Positions 1-9,571 of a stretch of DNA of 64,000 nt are shown piece after piece. The notes under the pieces are model-generated. The model was not told the origin of the DNA. It ran no database searches and worked only from the letters and a program-made list of their open reading frames with translations. Each line of letters begins with the position of its first letter. Positions within the stretch are counted from its first letter, which is position 1. Source of the DNA: Robiginitomaculum sp. (lineage in GTDB: Bacteria; Pseudomonadota; Alphaproteobacteria; Caulobacterales; Maricaulaceae); the NCBI GenBank assembly GCA_021776515.1, contig JAJFFS010000015.1, positions 62,001-126,000 on the forward strand, in the 5' to 3' direction. The translations under genes were made by a program, and so were the position numbers.

Positions 1-1
1 G

Positions 2-235
2 GCAACAAAGGCCATGCGTGGCGCTGAGGCGGTTGTGCTGAAAGGCGATCCGGCCAGGGAAATTACTGAGTTTGCGCAAGACAAAAATGCAGACCTGATT
101 GTTGTCGGCACCCACCAGAAAGGTGCGTGGAAAGCCCTGTTCGACGGCGCGCCCTCACGCGATATTGTGCGTGAAGCTCCGTGTGCAGTTTTTCTGGTCC
201 CTAAATCTTTTGCTGAAAAAATACTTGCCGATTAG
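2..235 (+). CDS. Universal stress protein (UspA family), C-terminal part
   Basis: The 5' end lies outside the window; the frame is open from base 2. The visible 78 residues contain the second half of a Usp fold: a strand/helix with DPAREITEFA, the strand ADLIVVGTH, and the terminal strand APCAVFLVP. The loop after VVGTH is a loose version of the ATP-binding G-x2-G-x9-G-S/T motif, so nucleotide binding cannot be judged. Usp proteins are cytoplasmic and help cells survive stress or growth arrest. The gene ends 4 nt inside the convergent gene at 232. Whether it is a single or tandem Usp domain cannot be seen. Confidence 0.85.
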   Translation, partial: ATKAMRGAEAVVLKGDPAREITEFAQDKNADLIVVGTHQKGAWKALFDGAPSRDIVREAPCAVFLVPKSFAEKILAD

Positions 236-675
236 CCCGTATTAGCTTTCTGCTTCGATATACTGGTTGCAACCGCTTTCATGCTGGCAAGGGCAGAGCG
301 AAGGCCAATTCGGCCCAGTCTCTCACTGGCATTATCAGCATTAAGCATAATGTCTTGAATCAATTCCAGTGCTGTTCTTTTTTCGACTTGCGCCGTTGCC
401 AGTGTCGCAATGAGCCAGTCCTCGGCACCATCCTGCAATTCACCACGCGGTAAGTCTTGCAACAAATAACGCCGCAATTGCTGCGTTACAATGTGCCGCC
501 AGCCAACATCTGATTGGTCAAACAATCCACTGGCACCAAGCAAAATTTCGGCTTCCTCCTGGTCCGCCGGATTTTGTCCAAACACCTTATTGGCCATAGC
601 ATCAGCCTCATTCACGCTCATAGGCGAGAATTTGCCATATTGCTCTATCAGGGTATCTGCGCGTGTTTCTGCCAT
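232..675 (-). CDS. Hypothetical protein, 147 aa
   Basis: I do not recognise this protein. It is soluble, without a signal peptide or membrane segment, and looks almost wholly helical. A good ribosome-binding site (GGAGAA) precedes the ATG. The N-terminal part is acidic (DQEEAEILLG) and the C-terminal third is basic (RLGRIGLRSALASMKAVATSISKQK). It is convergent with the Usp gene, with a 4-nt overlap of the stop codons, and the intergenic side at 676-828 separates it from the MAPEG gene. Coding character is supported by the ribosome-binding site, length and neighbour fit, not by homology. Confidence 0.7.
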   Translation of the reverse strand: MAETRADTLIEQYGKFSPMSVNEADAMANKVFGQNPADQEEAEILLGASGLFDQSDVGWRHIVTQQLRRYLLQDLPRGELQDGAEDWLIATLATAQVEKRTALELIQDIMLNADNASERLGRIGLRSALASMKAVATSISKQKANTG

Positions 676-828
676 CGTTTTTCTCCTGCTGGGCTAGCAT
701 TGCAACACAACAGGGTTACGGATGGGTTAGCGCCCCTATGGAGTGGGCATTATTCAACACTGCATAGCAACTATGCTTTTGCAAATTTACACCTTGATGC
801 TAAGTATTAACCAGCCAGGGAGAAAATT

Positions 829-1221
829 ATGACAATAGAATTATGTATGCTACTCGGCGTCACCGCCGTACTATTCGTTAGTATTTTGATACAGGCCAGT
901 GTGACTATCCCCATTGTTGGCCTTAAAGCTGCCTTAGGAAACAGGGAGGATGCCCCCGCCTCATTCCCAGGACTGGCCGGGCGCGCCCAGCGCACCGTCG
1001 GCAACCATATCACCGGCCTGGTGTTGTTCATGCCTTTGGTATTAACCGCCGCCATAATGGGCGTATCAAACGAAATGACCGTCTTAGGTGCGCAAGTGTA
1101 CTTTTACTCAAGAGTTGCCCACGCCCTTCTTTATATTGTTGGTATTTCATATATTCGTTCACTGGCTTGGGGGATTGGCCTATTTGGCCTGTTAGCCTTT
1201 GCCAAAGGTGCTTTTTTCTAG
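829..1221 (+). CDS. MAPEG family membrane protein
   Basis: A 130-residue integral membrane protein with four hydrophobic segments and the MAPEG (membrane-associated eicosanoid/glutathione metabolism) signature: GRAQRTVGNHITGLVLFMPLV in the middle, then the pair RVAHALLYIVG and YIRSLAWGIG. The family includes glutathione S-transferase-like and peroxidase enzymes of membranes, but most bacterial members have no assigned substrate. A strong ribosome-binding site (AGGGAG) precedes the ATG. It stands alone, followed by a repeat-containing spacer. Confidence 0.85.
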   Translation: MTIELCMLLGVTAVLFVSILIQASVTIPIVGLKAALGNREDAPASFPGLAGRAQRTVGNHITGLVLFMPLVLTAAIMGVSNEMTVLGAQVYFYSRVAHALLYIVGISYIRSLAWGIGLFGLLAFAKGAFF

Positions 1222-1529
1222 GCCGAACAATCCAACCAAGAGCGCTGGAAACGTATGCAACAGCGTTCTCGCAGTGAGGGGTGGCTATTGCTTCCTTCTC
1301 CCGTCACCTCGGGCGAAGGCCGGGGCCGGTTTTGATGCCTTACAGTGAATTTTGGCCTCGCCCTGAGCTTGTCGAAGAACGCATGACGGAGAAAAATATA
1401 CAAACCTCACCATGAACCTGTCGAAAGGCGGAGTTGTTCCCTCGTCCTTCGACAAGCTCAGGATGAGGGGAAAAGAACAAGCTCAGAGTGAGTGAGGGTG
1501 AGGGTAAACGGCAGATTTATCAATCTCCA
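1222..1529. repeat. Intergenic spacer with three REP-like elements
   Basis: No credible gene is visible in this 308-bp spacer. It contains three copies or variants of the dispersed element: CCCTGAGCTTGTCGAAG from 1361, a degenerate CACCATGAACCTGTCGAA from 1408, and an inverted copy CCTTCGACAAGCTCAGG from about 1446. The same core occurs at 50.0 kb and 56.8 kb. The sequence around 1290-1330 may be a different degraded palindrome. Confidence 0.75.
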
Positions 1530-2612
1530 TCATTTCCGCCACAAAAGAGACGCATCGCCATAGGAATAGAAACGATACCCGCTCGCAATAGCATGGGCAT
1601 AGGCGGTGTGCATTTCATCCAGACCGGCAAAAGCACAGACCAGCATAAAAAGGGTTGAACGCGGCAAATGAAAATTGGTCAGCAATCCATCCACGGCACG
1701 AAATTTATACCCCGGCGTAATGAATATGTCCGTATCCCCTGCCCCGGCGTGTACAATGCCGTCCTCGCCCGCAATACTTTCCAGCGTGCGCAAAGCCGTG
1801 GTGCCCGCGGCAATAATGCGCCGCCCCTCTGCGCGGGCGGCATTAAGCGCCTGGGCGGTTTGTGCGCTCACTTCATAACGCTCGCCGTGCATTTTATGCG
1901 CCGTCGTGTCATTCGTTTTTACTGGCAGGAACGTCCCCGCCCCCACATGCAAGGTCAGGGTTTGACGCTCCACGCCCCGGGCATCCAGCGCAGCAAACAT
2001 CGCGTCGGTAAAATGCAAACTGGCCGTTGGCGCAGCCACCGAGCCGACATCTTTGGCAAAAATAGTCTGGTAATCATGCTCATCGCGCTCATCCACCGCA
2101 CGCTTGCGGGCAATATAGGGCGGCAAAGGCATTTGCCCCACACGCGCAATGGCTTCATCCAGAACTATCCCGGAAAAATCAAAGGCCAGTGTCACCTCAC
2201 CGCCCTCATGCTTTTCTGCGACACGCGCGTTTAGTGCGCCCGCCATACAAGCCTCATCCCCATTACCAAACTGGATAACATCACCGGCACGCAAACGCTT
2301 TGCCGGGCGTACAAAGGCGCGCCAATTACTGTCACCCTGCCGTTTGTGCAGATTAACTTCGATATGAACCGGGCCACCACCGCCATGTTCACGCGCTGGC
2401 CGGGTACCATAAAGCGCCGCAGGCAAAACCTTTGTATCATTCAAAACCAGCACATCACCGGAGCGCAGACATTCTGCAAGGTCGGTAAACATGCGATCGG
2501 TCAAAGGTTTTCCCGGCATAACCTCTAAAAGCCGCGAGGCATCACGCGGCATAGCCGGACGCAAGGCAATGCACGCCTCGGGCAAGTCAAAATCAAACAG
2601 ATCAACGCGCAT
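1530..2612 (-). CDS. queA: S-adenosylmethionine:tRNA ribosyltransferase-isomerase QueA
   Basis: QueA transfers and isomerises the ribosyl part of SAM onto 7-aminomethyl-7-deazaguanine in tRNA, giving epoxyqueuosine, a wobble-base modification. The 360-aa product is full length. The N-terminus has the family pattern ([14 protein letters not shown], then RDASRLL), the middle has [14 protein letters not shown]-type sequence around residues 210-230, and the C-terminus ends with [18 protein letters not shown]. It is the last gene of a minus-strand run from coaD. The tgt gene, which commonly follows queA in Alphaproteobacteria, is not next to it here. Confidence 0.97.
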   Translation of the reverse strand: MRVDLFDFDLPEACIALRPAMPRDASRLLEVMPGKPLTDRMFTDLAECLRSGDVLVLNDTKVLPAALYGTRPAREHGGGGPVHIEVNLHKRQGDSNWRAFVRPAKRLRAGDVIQFGNGDEACMAGALNARVAEKHEGGEVTLAFDFSGIVLDEAIARVGQMPLPPYIARKRAVDERDEHDYQTIFAKDVGSVAAPTASLHFTDAMFAALDARGVERQTLTLHVGAGTFLPVKTNDTTAHKMHGERYEVSAQTAQALNAARAEGRRIIAAGTTALRTLESIAGEDGIVHAGAGDTDIFITPGYKFRAVDGLLTNFHLPRSTLFMLVCAFAGLDEMHTAYAHAIASGYRFYSYGDASLLWRK

Positions 2613-2638
2613 GAAGGTTTAGGCTTGGTATTGGCTGC

Positions 2639-3244
2639 TTATTCATGCGCCATATTTTTTGGGTCACTTTCGTCGCCGGGCGACAGCCCCAGCATCTCGC
2701 CCGCGGTTTTCACCCCAAGGCCCAGAACCGTGCGGTTGGCATAGGAAAAATAGGCGGCAACCTGATTAATTTCCAGGATCTGGCCATCATCAAAACCGAC
2801 CTGGCGCATGTCGTGTATGTCTTGCTCTATAAGGGCGTTTGGCGACTGGGTCAGTGTGCGCACATAGCGAAGCGCCACCTGTTCGCGCAAGTTAAACACG
2901 GGCTCCAGAATATTGCTTTCCAAAGCTTTACGCATACTCTCGGCCAGATCATCGTCTTCAAGAATACGTTTTAACCCGGTGAAATGGTGCTCTACACAAT
3001 AGCGACACCCGTTTAGCGCACTGACATAAACCCCCACGGTTTCAAGAAAGGATTTGGTCAGGGTATTGGCACTGTGATGCAGTGTGTTTTTATAAAGCGC
3101 CAGATGGCCTTCCAACGTATGCGGGCGCAAGGAATGTGCCGTAAGGATGTTATCAAGCTGGCCAGCTGGGCCGCAAATGCGTTCGTACATACGGCGCAAA
3201 CGGCCAGTGGATTCTTGTAATAATATCCGTTTTATCCAGCTCAT
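2639..3244 (-). CDS. AhpD-like carboxymuconolactone decarboxylase family protein
   Basis: A 201-aa helical protein of the AhpD/CMD superfamily (peroxidase-related). The catalytic motif E-x11-C-x2-C-x3-H is complete: Glu68, Cys80, Cys83 and His87 in the segment ALNGCRYCVEHH. In AhpD these residues reduce a partner peroxiredoxin or peroxides directly; the partner here is unknown. The gene sits between the small cyclophilin gene and queA in the same direction, 11 nt after the cyclophilin start side, so co-transcription is likely. A role in oxidative defence is inference from the family. Confidence 0.85.
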   Translation of the reverse strand: MSWIKRILLQESTGRLRRMYERICGPAGQLDNILTAHSLRPHTLEGHLALYKNTLHHSANTLTKSFLETVGVYVSALNGCRYCVEHHFTGLKRILEDDDLAESMRKALESNILEPVFNLREQVALRYVRTLTQSPNALIEQDIHDMRQVGFDDGQILEINQVAAYFSYANRTVLGLGVKTAGEMLGLSPGDESDPKNMAHE

Positions 3245-3255
3245 AATTGCCTCCG

Positions 3256-3708
3256 CTACGCCACGCTTGCGCTAACGATTACACCAGGTGTCGCCGGTGG
3301 CTCGCCCTTGGGCAAGGCATCAACAGCGTCCATACCCTCGATAACCTCACCCCAGACCGTGTACTGGTTATCGAGAAAGGTTGCATCATCAAGACAGATA
3401 AAAAACTGTGATGAGGCACTATCTGGATCCTGAGAACGTGCCATGGAACATACACCGCGCCTGTGTGGCTCAGCGTTAAACTCGGCCTTTAAGTGCTGGC
3501 CAGAGCCGCCCATACCCGTACCATCAGGGCAACCACCCTGAGCCATAAACCCATCAATAACGCGGTGAAATGTCAGACCATTATAATAGCCGTCATTAGC
3601 CAGCTCACTAATACGGGCTACATGGCCGGGTGCCAGATCGGGGCGCAGGCGGATTTTAACCTCGCCGGTTGAAAGCTCAAAGTTAAGAATTTGATCGTTA
3701 TCACTCAT
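3256..3708 (-). CDS. Cyclophilin-type peptidyl-prolyl cis-trans isomerase (cytoplasmic)
   Basis: A single cyclophilin domain of 150 aa without a signal peptide. The active-site block is FHRVIDGFMAQGG, followed by the Gln/Phe segment DSASSQFFICLDD and the closing TVWGEVIEGMDAVDAL. It should catalyse prolyl isomerisation during protein folding in the cytoplasm. Its ATG overlaps the stop codon of the preceding lipoprotein cyclophilin as ATGA, showing translational coupling. The tandem pair of exported and cytoplasmic cyclophilins next to coaD is a common alphaproteobacterial arrangement. Confidence 0.95.
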   Translation of the reverse strand: MSDNDQILNFELSTGEVKIRLRPDLAPGHVARISELANDGYYNGLTFHRVIDGFMAQGGCPDGTGMGGSGQHLKAEFNAEPHRRGVCSMARSQDPDSASSQFFICLDDATFLDNQYTVWGEVIEGMDAVDALPKGEPPATPGVIVSASVA

Positions 3709-4697
3709 TCCTGATTGTCCTGTTCTTGTGGTTGTGTTTCTGCACTAGCCCATTGCACATAAACCGGCACAGCAATTTTGCAAACCCCGGGCAATCGACC
3801 ACTGGCATCTTTTTGCTGTTCAAGGTAAGTGGTAAAGGCGCTACTATCGGTGTGCATAACCCACACCCGTGCCCGTTTTTCAACTGGCATTTCATTACCC
3901 AGTGTCAGTCCGTCTATCATGTCTGGCGGATAGGCTGGCTCCCCAAGCTTAATGTTCTTGACAGCCAATTGCCCGGCACGAACACGCCCCCAGGACGTGT
4001 ACTGCCCGTTCAACCAGTCCGGGTGTCCAGTGGTGACATAAAATTGTGCATTGGCGCTATTGGGATCACTGGTCCGCGCCATGGAGGCTGCCCCCGGGCA
4101 ATGCAAAGCCCATGCACGCACTTTACCATCTGCCGTCATCATCGCCAGTGCATCAGGCTGCGAAGCCACTGCAAAACCAGCAACAAAGCCGGTGTTGGCC
4201 CGGCGATCCTCACCCACAACTGTCATTTTCTGTGCTGGAGAGCGACGAAATTTAAACTCACCCTGCAAAGGCGGTGTAGTTGGTTCCGGTCGGCGCACCA
4301 GTGAAGGATCGCCCGCCTGAGCCATAAAGTTTTTGATAACCCGGTGAAAGGGAAGGCCTATGAAATAGCCATTGCTGGCCAAATCACGCATACGCTGCAC
4401 ATGGTTAGGCGCAAACTCCGGCGCCATCTCGATCAGGGTAATGCCGTGCAACGTCTTCAGATAGAGCAAGTTTTCCGGCAAAACCTCGCGCCACAGTTCC
4501 GCCGCTTCCAATGGGGAAGGCACGCCAGCAGGCAAAGCGGCACCAAGGGGACGGGATGTATCTGCATCCACAACCGCTTGTGGATCATCCGTAGCACCTT
4601 GGCCCGCTTTATTTTCCTGGGCCTTGGCCGTATCAACCTGGCTGGGTGCACCACAAGCCCAGAGTATCAGGGCTAAAAAGAGGATTATCTTACGCAT
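3705..4697 (-). CDS. Cyclophilin-type peptidyl-prolyl isomerase, probable lipoprotein
   Basis: 330 aa. The N-terminus (MRKIILFLALILWACG) is a lipoprotein-type signal with Cys15; Trp at the -2 position is unusual for a lipobox. A low-complexity linker follows, then a cyclophilin domain from about residue 80 with FHRVIKNFMAQAGD and SANAQFYVTTGHPDW, and a C-terminal extension of about 60 residues. It probably folds proteins in the periplasm at the membrane. It overlaps coaD by 8 nt upstream and the cytoplasmic cyclophilin by 4 nt downstream. Confidence 0.92.
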   Translation of the reverse strand: MRKIILFLALILWACGAPSQVDTAKAQENKAGQGATDDPQAVVDADTSRPLGAALPAGVPSPLEAAELWREVLPENLLYLKTLHGITLIEMAPEFAPNHVQRMRDLASNGYFIGLPFHRVIKNFMAQAGDPSLVRRPEPTTPPLQGEFKFRRSPAQKMTVVGEDRRANTGFVAGFAVASQPDALAMMTADGKVRAWALHCPGAASMARTSDPNSANAQFYVTTGHPDWLNGQYTSWGRVRAGQLAVKNIKLGEPAYPPDMIDGLTLGNEMPVEKRARVWVMHTDSSAFTTYLEQQKDASGRLPGVCKIAVPVYVQWASAETQPQEQDNQE

Positions 4698-5184
4698 TAT
4701 GCTTGATCTTCTCCATTAATTGCCCGGCAATATAGGGCGAAACAAAGGGCGTTATGTCCCCACCCAAACGGGCAATTTCCTTTATCAGGCGCGAAGCTAT
4801 CGCCTGATGACGGGGGTCAGCCATAAAGAACACGGTTTCTATGTCCGCATTAAGGCGCTGGTTCATGCCGGTCATTTGAAACTCATATTCAAAATCTGAA
4901 ACGGCACGCAACCCCCGAATAATGACCTGCGCCCCCACATCCTCGGCAAACTGAATGAGCAAGCCAGTCATGGGACGCACTTCAATATCTGCCACGCCTT
5001 TAAATTGCTCTGCCTCGGTACGCATCATCTCAACGCGTTCATCCAGACTGAACAATGGCCCCTTGGCGGTATTGCGAGCCACGCCTACAATCAGTTTGTC
5101 CACCAGTTTGACCGCACGACCCAAAATATCAATATGGCCGTTAGTGGCGGGATCAAAAGTACCGGGATATAGACCGATTTTCAT
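4690..5184 (-). CDS. coaD: Phosphopantetheine adenylyltransferase
   Basis: CoaD adenylylates 4'-phosphopantetheine with ATP, the penultimate step of coenzyme A synthesis. The 164-aa protein has the nucleotidyltransferase start YPGTFDPATNGHIDI (T/H-x-G-H motif), the central IIRGLRAVSDFEYE segment and the C-terminal IASRLIKEIARLGGD block. Length is normal for the family. It lies 79 nt downstream of gyrA in the same direction, and its end overlaps the lipoprotein cyclophilin start. Confidence 0.98.
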   Translation of the reverse strand: MKIGLYPGTFDPATNGHIDILGRAVKLVDKLIVGVARNTAKGPLFSLDERVEMMRTEAEQFKGVADIEVRPMTGLLIQFAEDVGAQVIIRGLRAVSDFEYEFQMTGMNQRLNADIETVFFMADPRHQAIASRLIKEIARLGGDITPFVSPYIAGQLMEKIKHNA

Positions 5185-5263
5185 AAATGCCTCTTTATTG
5201 ACTAGTCAGGGTCAGGTTTATGCCAAGCAAGCGTAGCTCACAAGCACATGAAGCGGTTCAGCC

Positions 5264-8071
5264 TCAAGGTTTTTCTGTTCCTGCTGCATCGTCGGCTGCG
5301 TCCTTTTCATCACCATCTTCATCTTCATCAGTTTCAACAATACGTTGCACCGCAACCACGCGCTCTTCATTTTTCAAGCGGATAATGGTGACACCGGCTG
5401 TGGCGCGGCCAGCAATGCGAATACCACCGATAGGGACGCGGATAAGCTGACCACCGTCGGTAACCAGCATAATACCATCGCCATCATTGACCGGGAACGA
5501 GGCTGCCAAATGCGCCCCTTCCATTTTGGCAAGACGCAGGTCATGAGCAAACAGGCCTTTGCCGCCGCGCCCGGAAACCCGGTATTCATAGGCTGATGTG
5601 CGTTTGCCATAGCCGTTATCAGATATTGTCAGCACGAACTGCTCCGCCGCATCCAGCGCCGCAATACGATCAACGCCAAGCGCCAGGTCTTCACCGGTAT
5701 CGTCCTCATCAGACGGTGCTGAGGTTTCCACGCTGTCATCTTCGCCAATGGCCCGGCGCATGGCACTGGCATGTTTCAGATAGGCCCGCGCTTCGGCCGG
5801 TATGATGTCCATATGTCGTAAGATGGCCATGGATATGACCTCATCATCGCCCGCCAGCCTGATGCCGCGCACCCCGGTTGATGTGCGCCCGACAAACACC
5901 CGCACAGCATCCGCTGGAAAGCGGATACATTTTCCATTTCTGGTGGTCAGCAACACATCATCATTGGCCGAACAGGCCTTTACGCCAATAATGCCATCAC
6001 CCTCATCAGGCTTCATGGCTATTTTGCCGTTGCGCATAACATTGGCGAAGTCAGAAAACTTGTTGCGCCGCACATGGCCCGAACGCGTGGCAAACATCAC
6101 ATCCAGCTCGCCCCAGCTGCCTTCGTCCTCGGGCATGACCAGAATGGAGGTTATCGTCTCGCCCTTATCCAGCGGCAAGAGGTTGACCAGCGCCTTGCCC
6201 TTGGTGCGTGGGTCGCCCTGGGGCAAACGCCAGACTTTAAGGGTGTACACCATGCCGGTGGACGAAAAGCACAGGATCGGCGCATGGGTTGAGGCAACAA
6301 AAACCTCGGTCACATAATCCTCATCCTTGGTGGTCATACCGGCCCGGCCCGTGCCGCCACGGCGCTGCTCGCGATAGGTATCAAGCGCGGTGCGCTTGGC
6401 ATAACCGCCAGAGGTAATGGTCACCACCATGTCCTCGCGGGCAATCAGCGATTCATCGTCAATTTCCAGTTCCGCATCAATAATTTCTGTGCGACGCGGC
6501 ACGGCAAAGCGTTCCTTGCTCTCGCGCAGTTCTTCGCGGATGATCTCCATAATCCGGTCACGGGATTTTAATATATCCAGCAAGTCAGCAATGGTTGAGG
6601 TAATCTTTTTGGCCTCATCGCCAATTTCCTCACCGCCCAGCGCCGTCAGTCTTTGCAGGCGTAAATCCAGAATGGCCTTGGCCTGTTCCAGGGTCAGGCG
6701 AATATCGCCATTATCGTCAAGGCGCGAGCGCGGGTCTGCAATCAGTTCCACCAGCGGTCCCATATCCCGGGCCGGCCAGGCGCGGCCCATCAGGGCATCA
6801 CGGGCAGAGGCCGGGTCCGGGGCCGTACGGATGAGTGCAATGACCTCGTCAATATTGGCGACAGCTACCGCCAGCGCCACCAAAACGTGGGCGCGATCAC
6901 GTGATTTACCCAGATCAAATCGCGTGCGTTTTGCCACCACTTCTTCACGAAAGGCGATGAAGGCTTGCAGCATTTCACGTACATTCATCAATTGCGGGCG
7001 GCCCTGATGCAGGGCCAGCATGTTACTGCTGAAATTTGTTTGCAATTGTGAATAGCGATACAGCTGATTAAGCACGACCTCGGCATTGGCATCGCGCTTG
7101 ATCTCGATCACTACGCGCAGGCCATCACGATCTGATTCGTCGCGCAAATCAGCAATGCCTTCAACCCGTTTTTCACGAACCAGATCAGCGATTTTTTCAA
7201 TCATCGAAGCTTTGTTCACCTGATAGGGAATAGCGGTGACGATAATGGCATCGCGCCCTTTGCGAATTTCCTCAACGGCGCAGCACGCCCGCATCACCAC
7301 TGAACCACGCCCCGTGGTAACCCCCGCGCGTGAACCGGCACGGCCAACGATCTGCGCGCCGGTGGGAAAATCCGGCCCCGGCACCATGGCCAGCAGCGCC
7401 GCATCATCCAGCGCCGGATCATCAATCATGGCCAGTGTGGCATCAACAATTTCGCCAAGGTTATGGGGGGGTATATTGGTCGCCATGCCCACCGCAATGC
7501 CGCCTGCGCCATTGACCAGCATATTGGGATAGCGCGAAGGCAGAACCGCAGGTTCACTCTCGGAACCATCATAGTTTTCAATAAAGTCTACGGTGCTTTT
7601 GCCAATGTCCGCCAGCAAGGCTTCGGCAGAGCGGCCCATGCGCACTTCGGTATAACGCATGGCGGCGGCGCGATCGCCATCGAGCGAGCCAAAATTGCCC
7701 TGTCCGTCCAGCAACGGCAACGACATGGAAAAATCCTGCGCCATACGCACCAGCGCATCATAGATCGCCTGATCACCATGAGGGTGATATTTACCCATCA
7801 CGTCACCAACCACACGGGCGCATTTGCGGTAGGCCTTGTCGTGGGTATAGCCGCTTTCGTGCATGGCATAGATGATGCGCCTATGCACCGGTTTCAAGCC
7901 ATCACGCACATCGGGGATGGCACGACTAACGATTACGCTCATGGCGTAATCAAGATAGGATTTGCGCATTTCCTCAACGATGGAAATTGGCGCTACGCCC
8001 TCTTCTTCGCCCGGCCCGCCGGGGCCGTCACCATCAATGTTGCCCGGTGTCTTGTCGCCCGTTTCGCTCAA
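5264..8071 (-). CDS. gyrA: DNA gyrase subunit A
   Basis: 935 aa. The ATP-independent breakage/rejoining subunit of gyrase, which introduces negative supercoils. Catalytic Tyr140 lies in [11 protein letters not shown], and the GyrA box EQRRGGTG is present in front of the C-terminal DNA-wrapping blades. The C-terminus ends in a long acidic tail ([10 protein letters not shown]). The only in-frame start upstream of the conserved core is TTG, preceded by GAAGGGG, so translation probably starts at TTG. The position equivalent to E. coli Ser83 is Gln101 (in [10 protein letters not shown]), while the Asp87 equivalent is kept. Confidence 0.98.
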   Translation of the reverse strand: MSETGDKTPGNIDGDGPGGPGEEEGVAPISIVEEMRKSYLDYAMSVIVSRAIPDVRDGLKPVHRRIIYAMHESGYTHDKAYRKCARVVGDVMGKYHPHGDQAIYDALVRMAQDFSMSLPLLDGQGNFGSLDGDRAAAMRYTEVRMGRSAEALLADIGKSTVDFIENYDGSESEPAVLPSRYPNMLVNGAGGIAVGMATNIPPHNLGEIVDATLAMIDDPALDDAALLAMVPGPDFPTGAQIVGRAGSRAGVTTGRGSVVMRACCAVEEIRKGRDAIIVTAIPYQVNKASMIEKIADLVREKRVEGIADLRDESDRDGLRVVIEIKRDANAEVVLNQLYRYSQLQTNFSSNMLALHQGRPQLMNVREMLQAFIAFREEVVAKRTRFDLGKSRDRAHVLVALAVAVANIDEVIALIRTAPDPASARDALMGRAWPARDMGPLVELIADPRSRLDDNGDIRLTLEQAKAILDLRLQRLTALGGEEIGDEAKKITSTIADLLDILKSRDRIMEIIREELRESKERFAVPRRTEIIDAELEIDDESLIAREDMVVTITSGGYAKRTALDTYREQRRGGTGRAGMTTKDEDYVTEVFVASTHAPILCFSSTGMVYTLKVWRLPQGDPRTKGKALVNLLPLDKGETITSILVMPEDEGSWGELDVMFATRSGHVRRNKFSDFANVMRNGKIAMKPDEGDGIIGVKACSANDDVLLTTRNGKCIRFPADAVRVFVGRTSTGVRGIRLAGDDEVISMAILRHMDIIPAEARAYLKHASAMRRAIGEDDSVETSAPSDEDDTGEDLALGVDRIAALDAAEQFVLTISDNGYGKRTSAYEYRVSGRGGKGLFAHDLRLAKMEGAHLAASFPVNDGDGIMLVTDGGQLIRVPIGGIRIAGRATAGVTIIRLKNEERVVAVQRIVETDEDEDGDEKDAADDAAGTEKP

Positions 8072-8319
8072 CGTATAACCCCTTCAATACCCACATAAAA
8101 ACACTGCCCGATCAAGATACTCGAATCGGGCGGTTTTCAGCCTTAAAGACTAGCAGTATGACAAGCTTTGGACCAGTGGTTGAGGCAGGGAAAAGCGGGG
8201 GTTGGAAGTCAGCGGGTAACAGCACCTTGTTATTATCATACCACCCTTTTGAGCTGTTGGTTCCAAGCCCATTTAAATCACAGATTCACAGGGCACATTG
8301 GTTATTTTAGCCGCTCTTT

Positions 8320-8787
8320 TTATGAGCGCCTTTTCTTAAAAAATGTGGTCAGCAGGTTTGCGCTTTCCTCTGCCATAATTTCGCCGGTGACTTGCGGCTT
8401 CCAATGACAACTTGGCTGTTCAAAAAACTGCGTGCCAGAAATGACCGCGCCGCCTTTGGGATCGCTGGCCCCGAAAATCAGCCGCTCAATACGGGCATGG
8501 GCTATGGCCCCGGCGCACATGGCGCATGGCTCCAGCGTGACATAAAGCCAACATCCGTGCAGGCGATAATTTTTGAGTTTTTGCCCTGCCAGCCGCAAGG
8601 CGCATATTTCCGCATGAGCGGTGGGGTCGTGACCTGCAATGGGTGCGTTAGCCGCCTCGGCAATGATCTTACCAGTATGTGGATCAACCACCAAAGCACC
8701 CACAGGAACTTCTCCAGCCGCACTTGCTGCTTGCGCGAGGCTTATGGCTCGTGACATGAAGCGTTGATCGAACTCTAGCTGATCCAT
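8320..8787 (-). CDS. tadA: tRNA-specific adenosine deaminase
   Basis: TadA converts adenosine 34 of tRNA-Arg(ACG) to inosine. The 155-aa protein has both zinc-binding halves of the deaminase fold: His58-Ala-Glu60 (catalytic Glu) and PCAMC with Cys88 and Cys91. N-terminal residues MSRAISLAQAASAAGEVPVGA match the family well. It is separated from gyrA by a 248-bp spacer with no evident feature, and is divergent from the pseudouridine synthase gene at 8822. That adjacency is standard in Proteobacteria. Confidence 0.96.
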   Translation of the reverse strand: MDQLEFDQRFMSRAISLAQAASAAGEVPVGALVVDPHTGKIIAEAANAPIAGHDPTAHAEICALRLAGQKLKNYRLHGCWLYVTLEPCAMCAGAIAHARIERLIFGASDPKGGAVISGTQFFEQPSCHWKPQVTGEIMAEESANLLTTFFKKRRS

Positions 8788-8821
8788 AGCTTTAGATCAG
8801 GCCAGAAAGGGCAAGCGTCAA

Positions 8822-9571
8822 GTGGCTGACAAAAAACAAGATGAAAAAATGCGTATCGCTAAATATTTATCGCGCGCAGGAATTGCCTCGCGCCGTGAGG
8901 CCGAACGTCTGATTGGCGCTGGCCGGGTCAGCGTCGATAGTATGGTGCTGGACACACCGGCTTTTCTGGTCAGCGGTGCCGAGGACATCCGCGTCGATGG
9001 TGAGGCGGTGGGTGCGCCCCCTGCCCCGCGGCTTTGGCGTTATCACAAACCTTCGGGTCTGGTCACCAGCCACCATGACGAAAAAGAACGCGCAACCGTA
9101 TTTGACCGTCTGCCCGAAACCATGCCGCGGGTGATCTCGGTGGGCCGGTTGGATCTAAACTCCGAAGGGTTGTTGCTGTTAACCAATGATGGCGCATTGG
9201 CGCGAAAGCTGGAGCTACCCAAAACCGGCTGGACGCGGCGTTACCGCGTACGTGCCTGGGGCCGGGTTTCCCAGGACAGGCTGGATCGACTGCAAAAAGG
9301 CGTAATGCTGGACGGACAACGCAGTGGGCCAATTGAGGCAAAGATTGAAAGCATTAAAGGTGACAATGCCTGGATAGAAGTGCGCTTGAAAGAAGGCAGG
9401 AACCGCGAAGTGCGCCGGGCATTGGAAACACTTGACCTCAAAGTTAACCGCCTGATCCGTATTTCTTTCGGACCCTTCATCCTGGGCAATCTGGCCCGCG
9501 GCGCGGTGGATGAAGTGCGACCCAAGCAAATGCGTGAACAATTGGGCGGGATGCTGCCAGGCAAATCATAA
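8822..9571 (+). CDS. RluB/RsuA-type pseudouridine synthase with S4 domain
   Basis: 249 aa, starting at GTG. An N-terminal S4 RNA-binding domain (about residues 11-60, LSRAGIASRREAERLIGAG) is followed by the catalytic domain, with the active Asp111 in GRLDLNSEGLLLLTNDG and the KEGRNREVRRALE block. The family makes pseudouridine in 23S or 16S rRNA (RluB/RluE/RsuA); the exact site cannot be decided from sequence alone. Its stop overlaps the rsmD start by 1 nt (TAATG), so the two rRNA modification genes form an operon. Confidence 0.93.
   Translation: MADKKQDEKMRIAKYLSRAGIASRREAERLIGAGRVSVDSMVLDTPAFLVSGAEDIRVDGEAVGAPPAPRLWRYHKPSGLVTSHHDEKERATVFDRLPETMPRVISVGRLDLNSEGLLLLTNDGALARKLELPKTGWTRRYRVRAWGRVSQDRLDRLQKGVMLDGQRSGPIEAKIESIKGDNAWIEVRLKEGRNREVRRALETLDLKVNRLIRISFGPFILGNLARGAVDEVRPKQMREQLGGMLPGKS

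Noticed and set aside
7463-8098. 211-codon plus-strand frame opposite gyrA
   Set aside because: Antisense to the conserved gyrase core; no recognisable domain.
8072-8319. Possible tRNA or small RNA between gyrA and tadA
   Set aside because: No cloverleaf, T-loop sequence or strong terminator could be found in the spacer.
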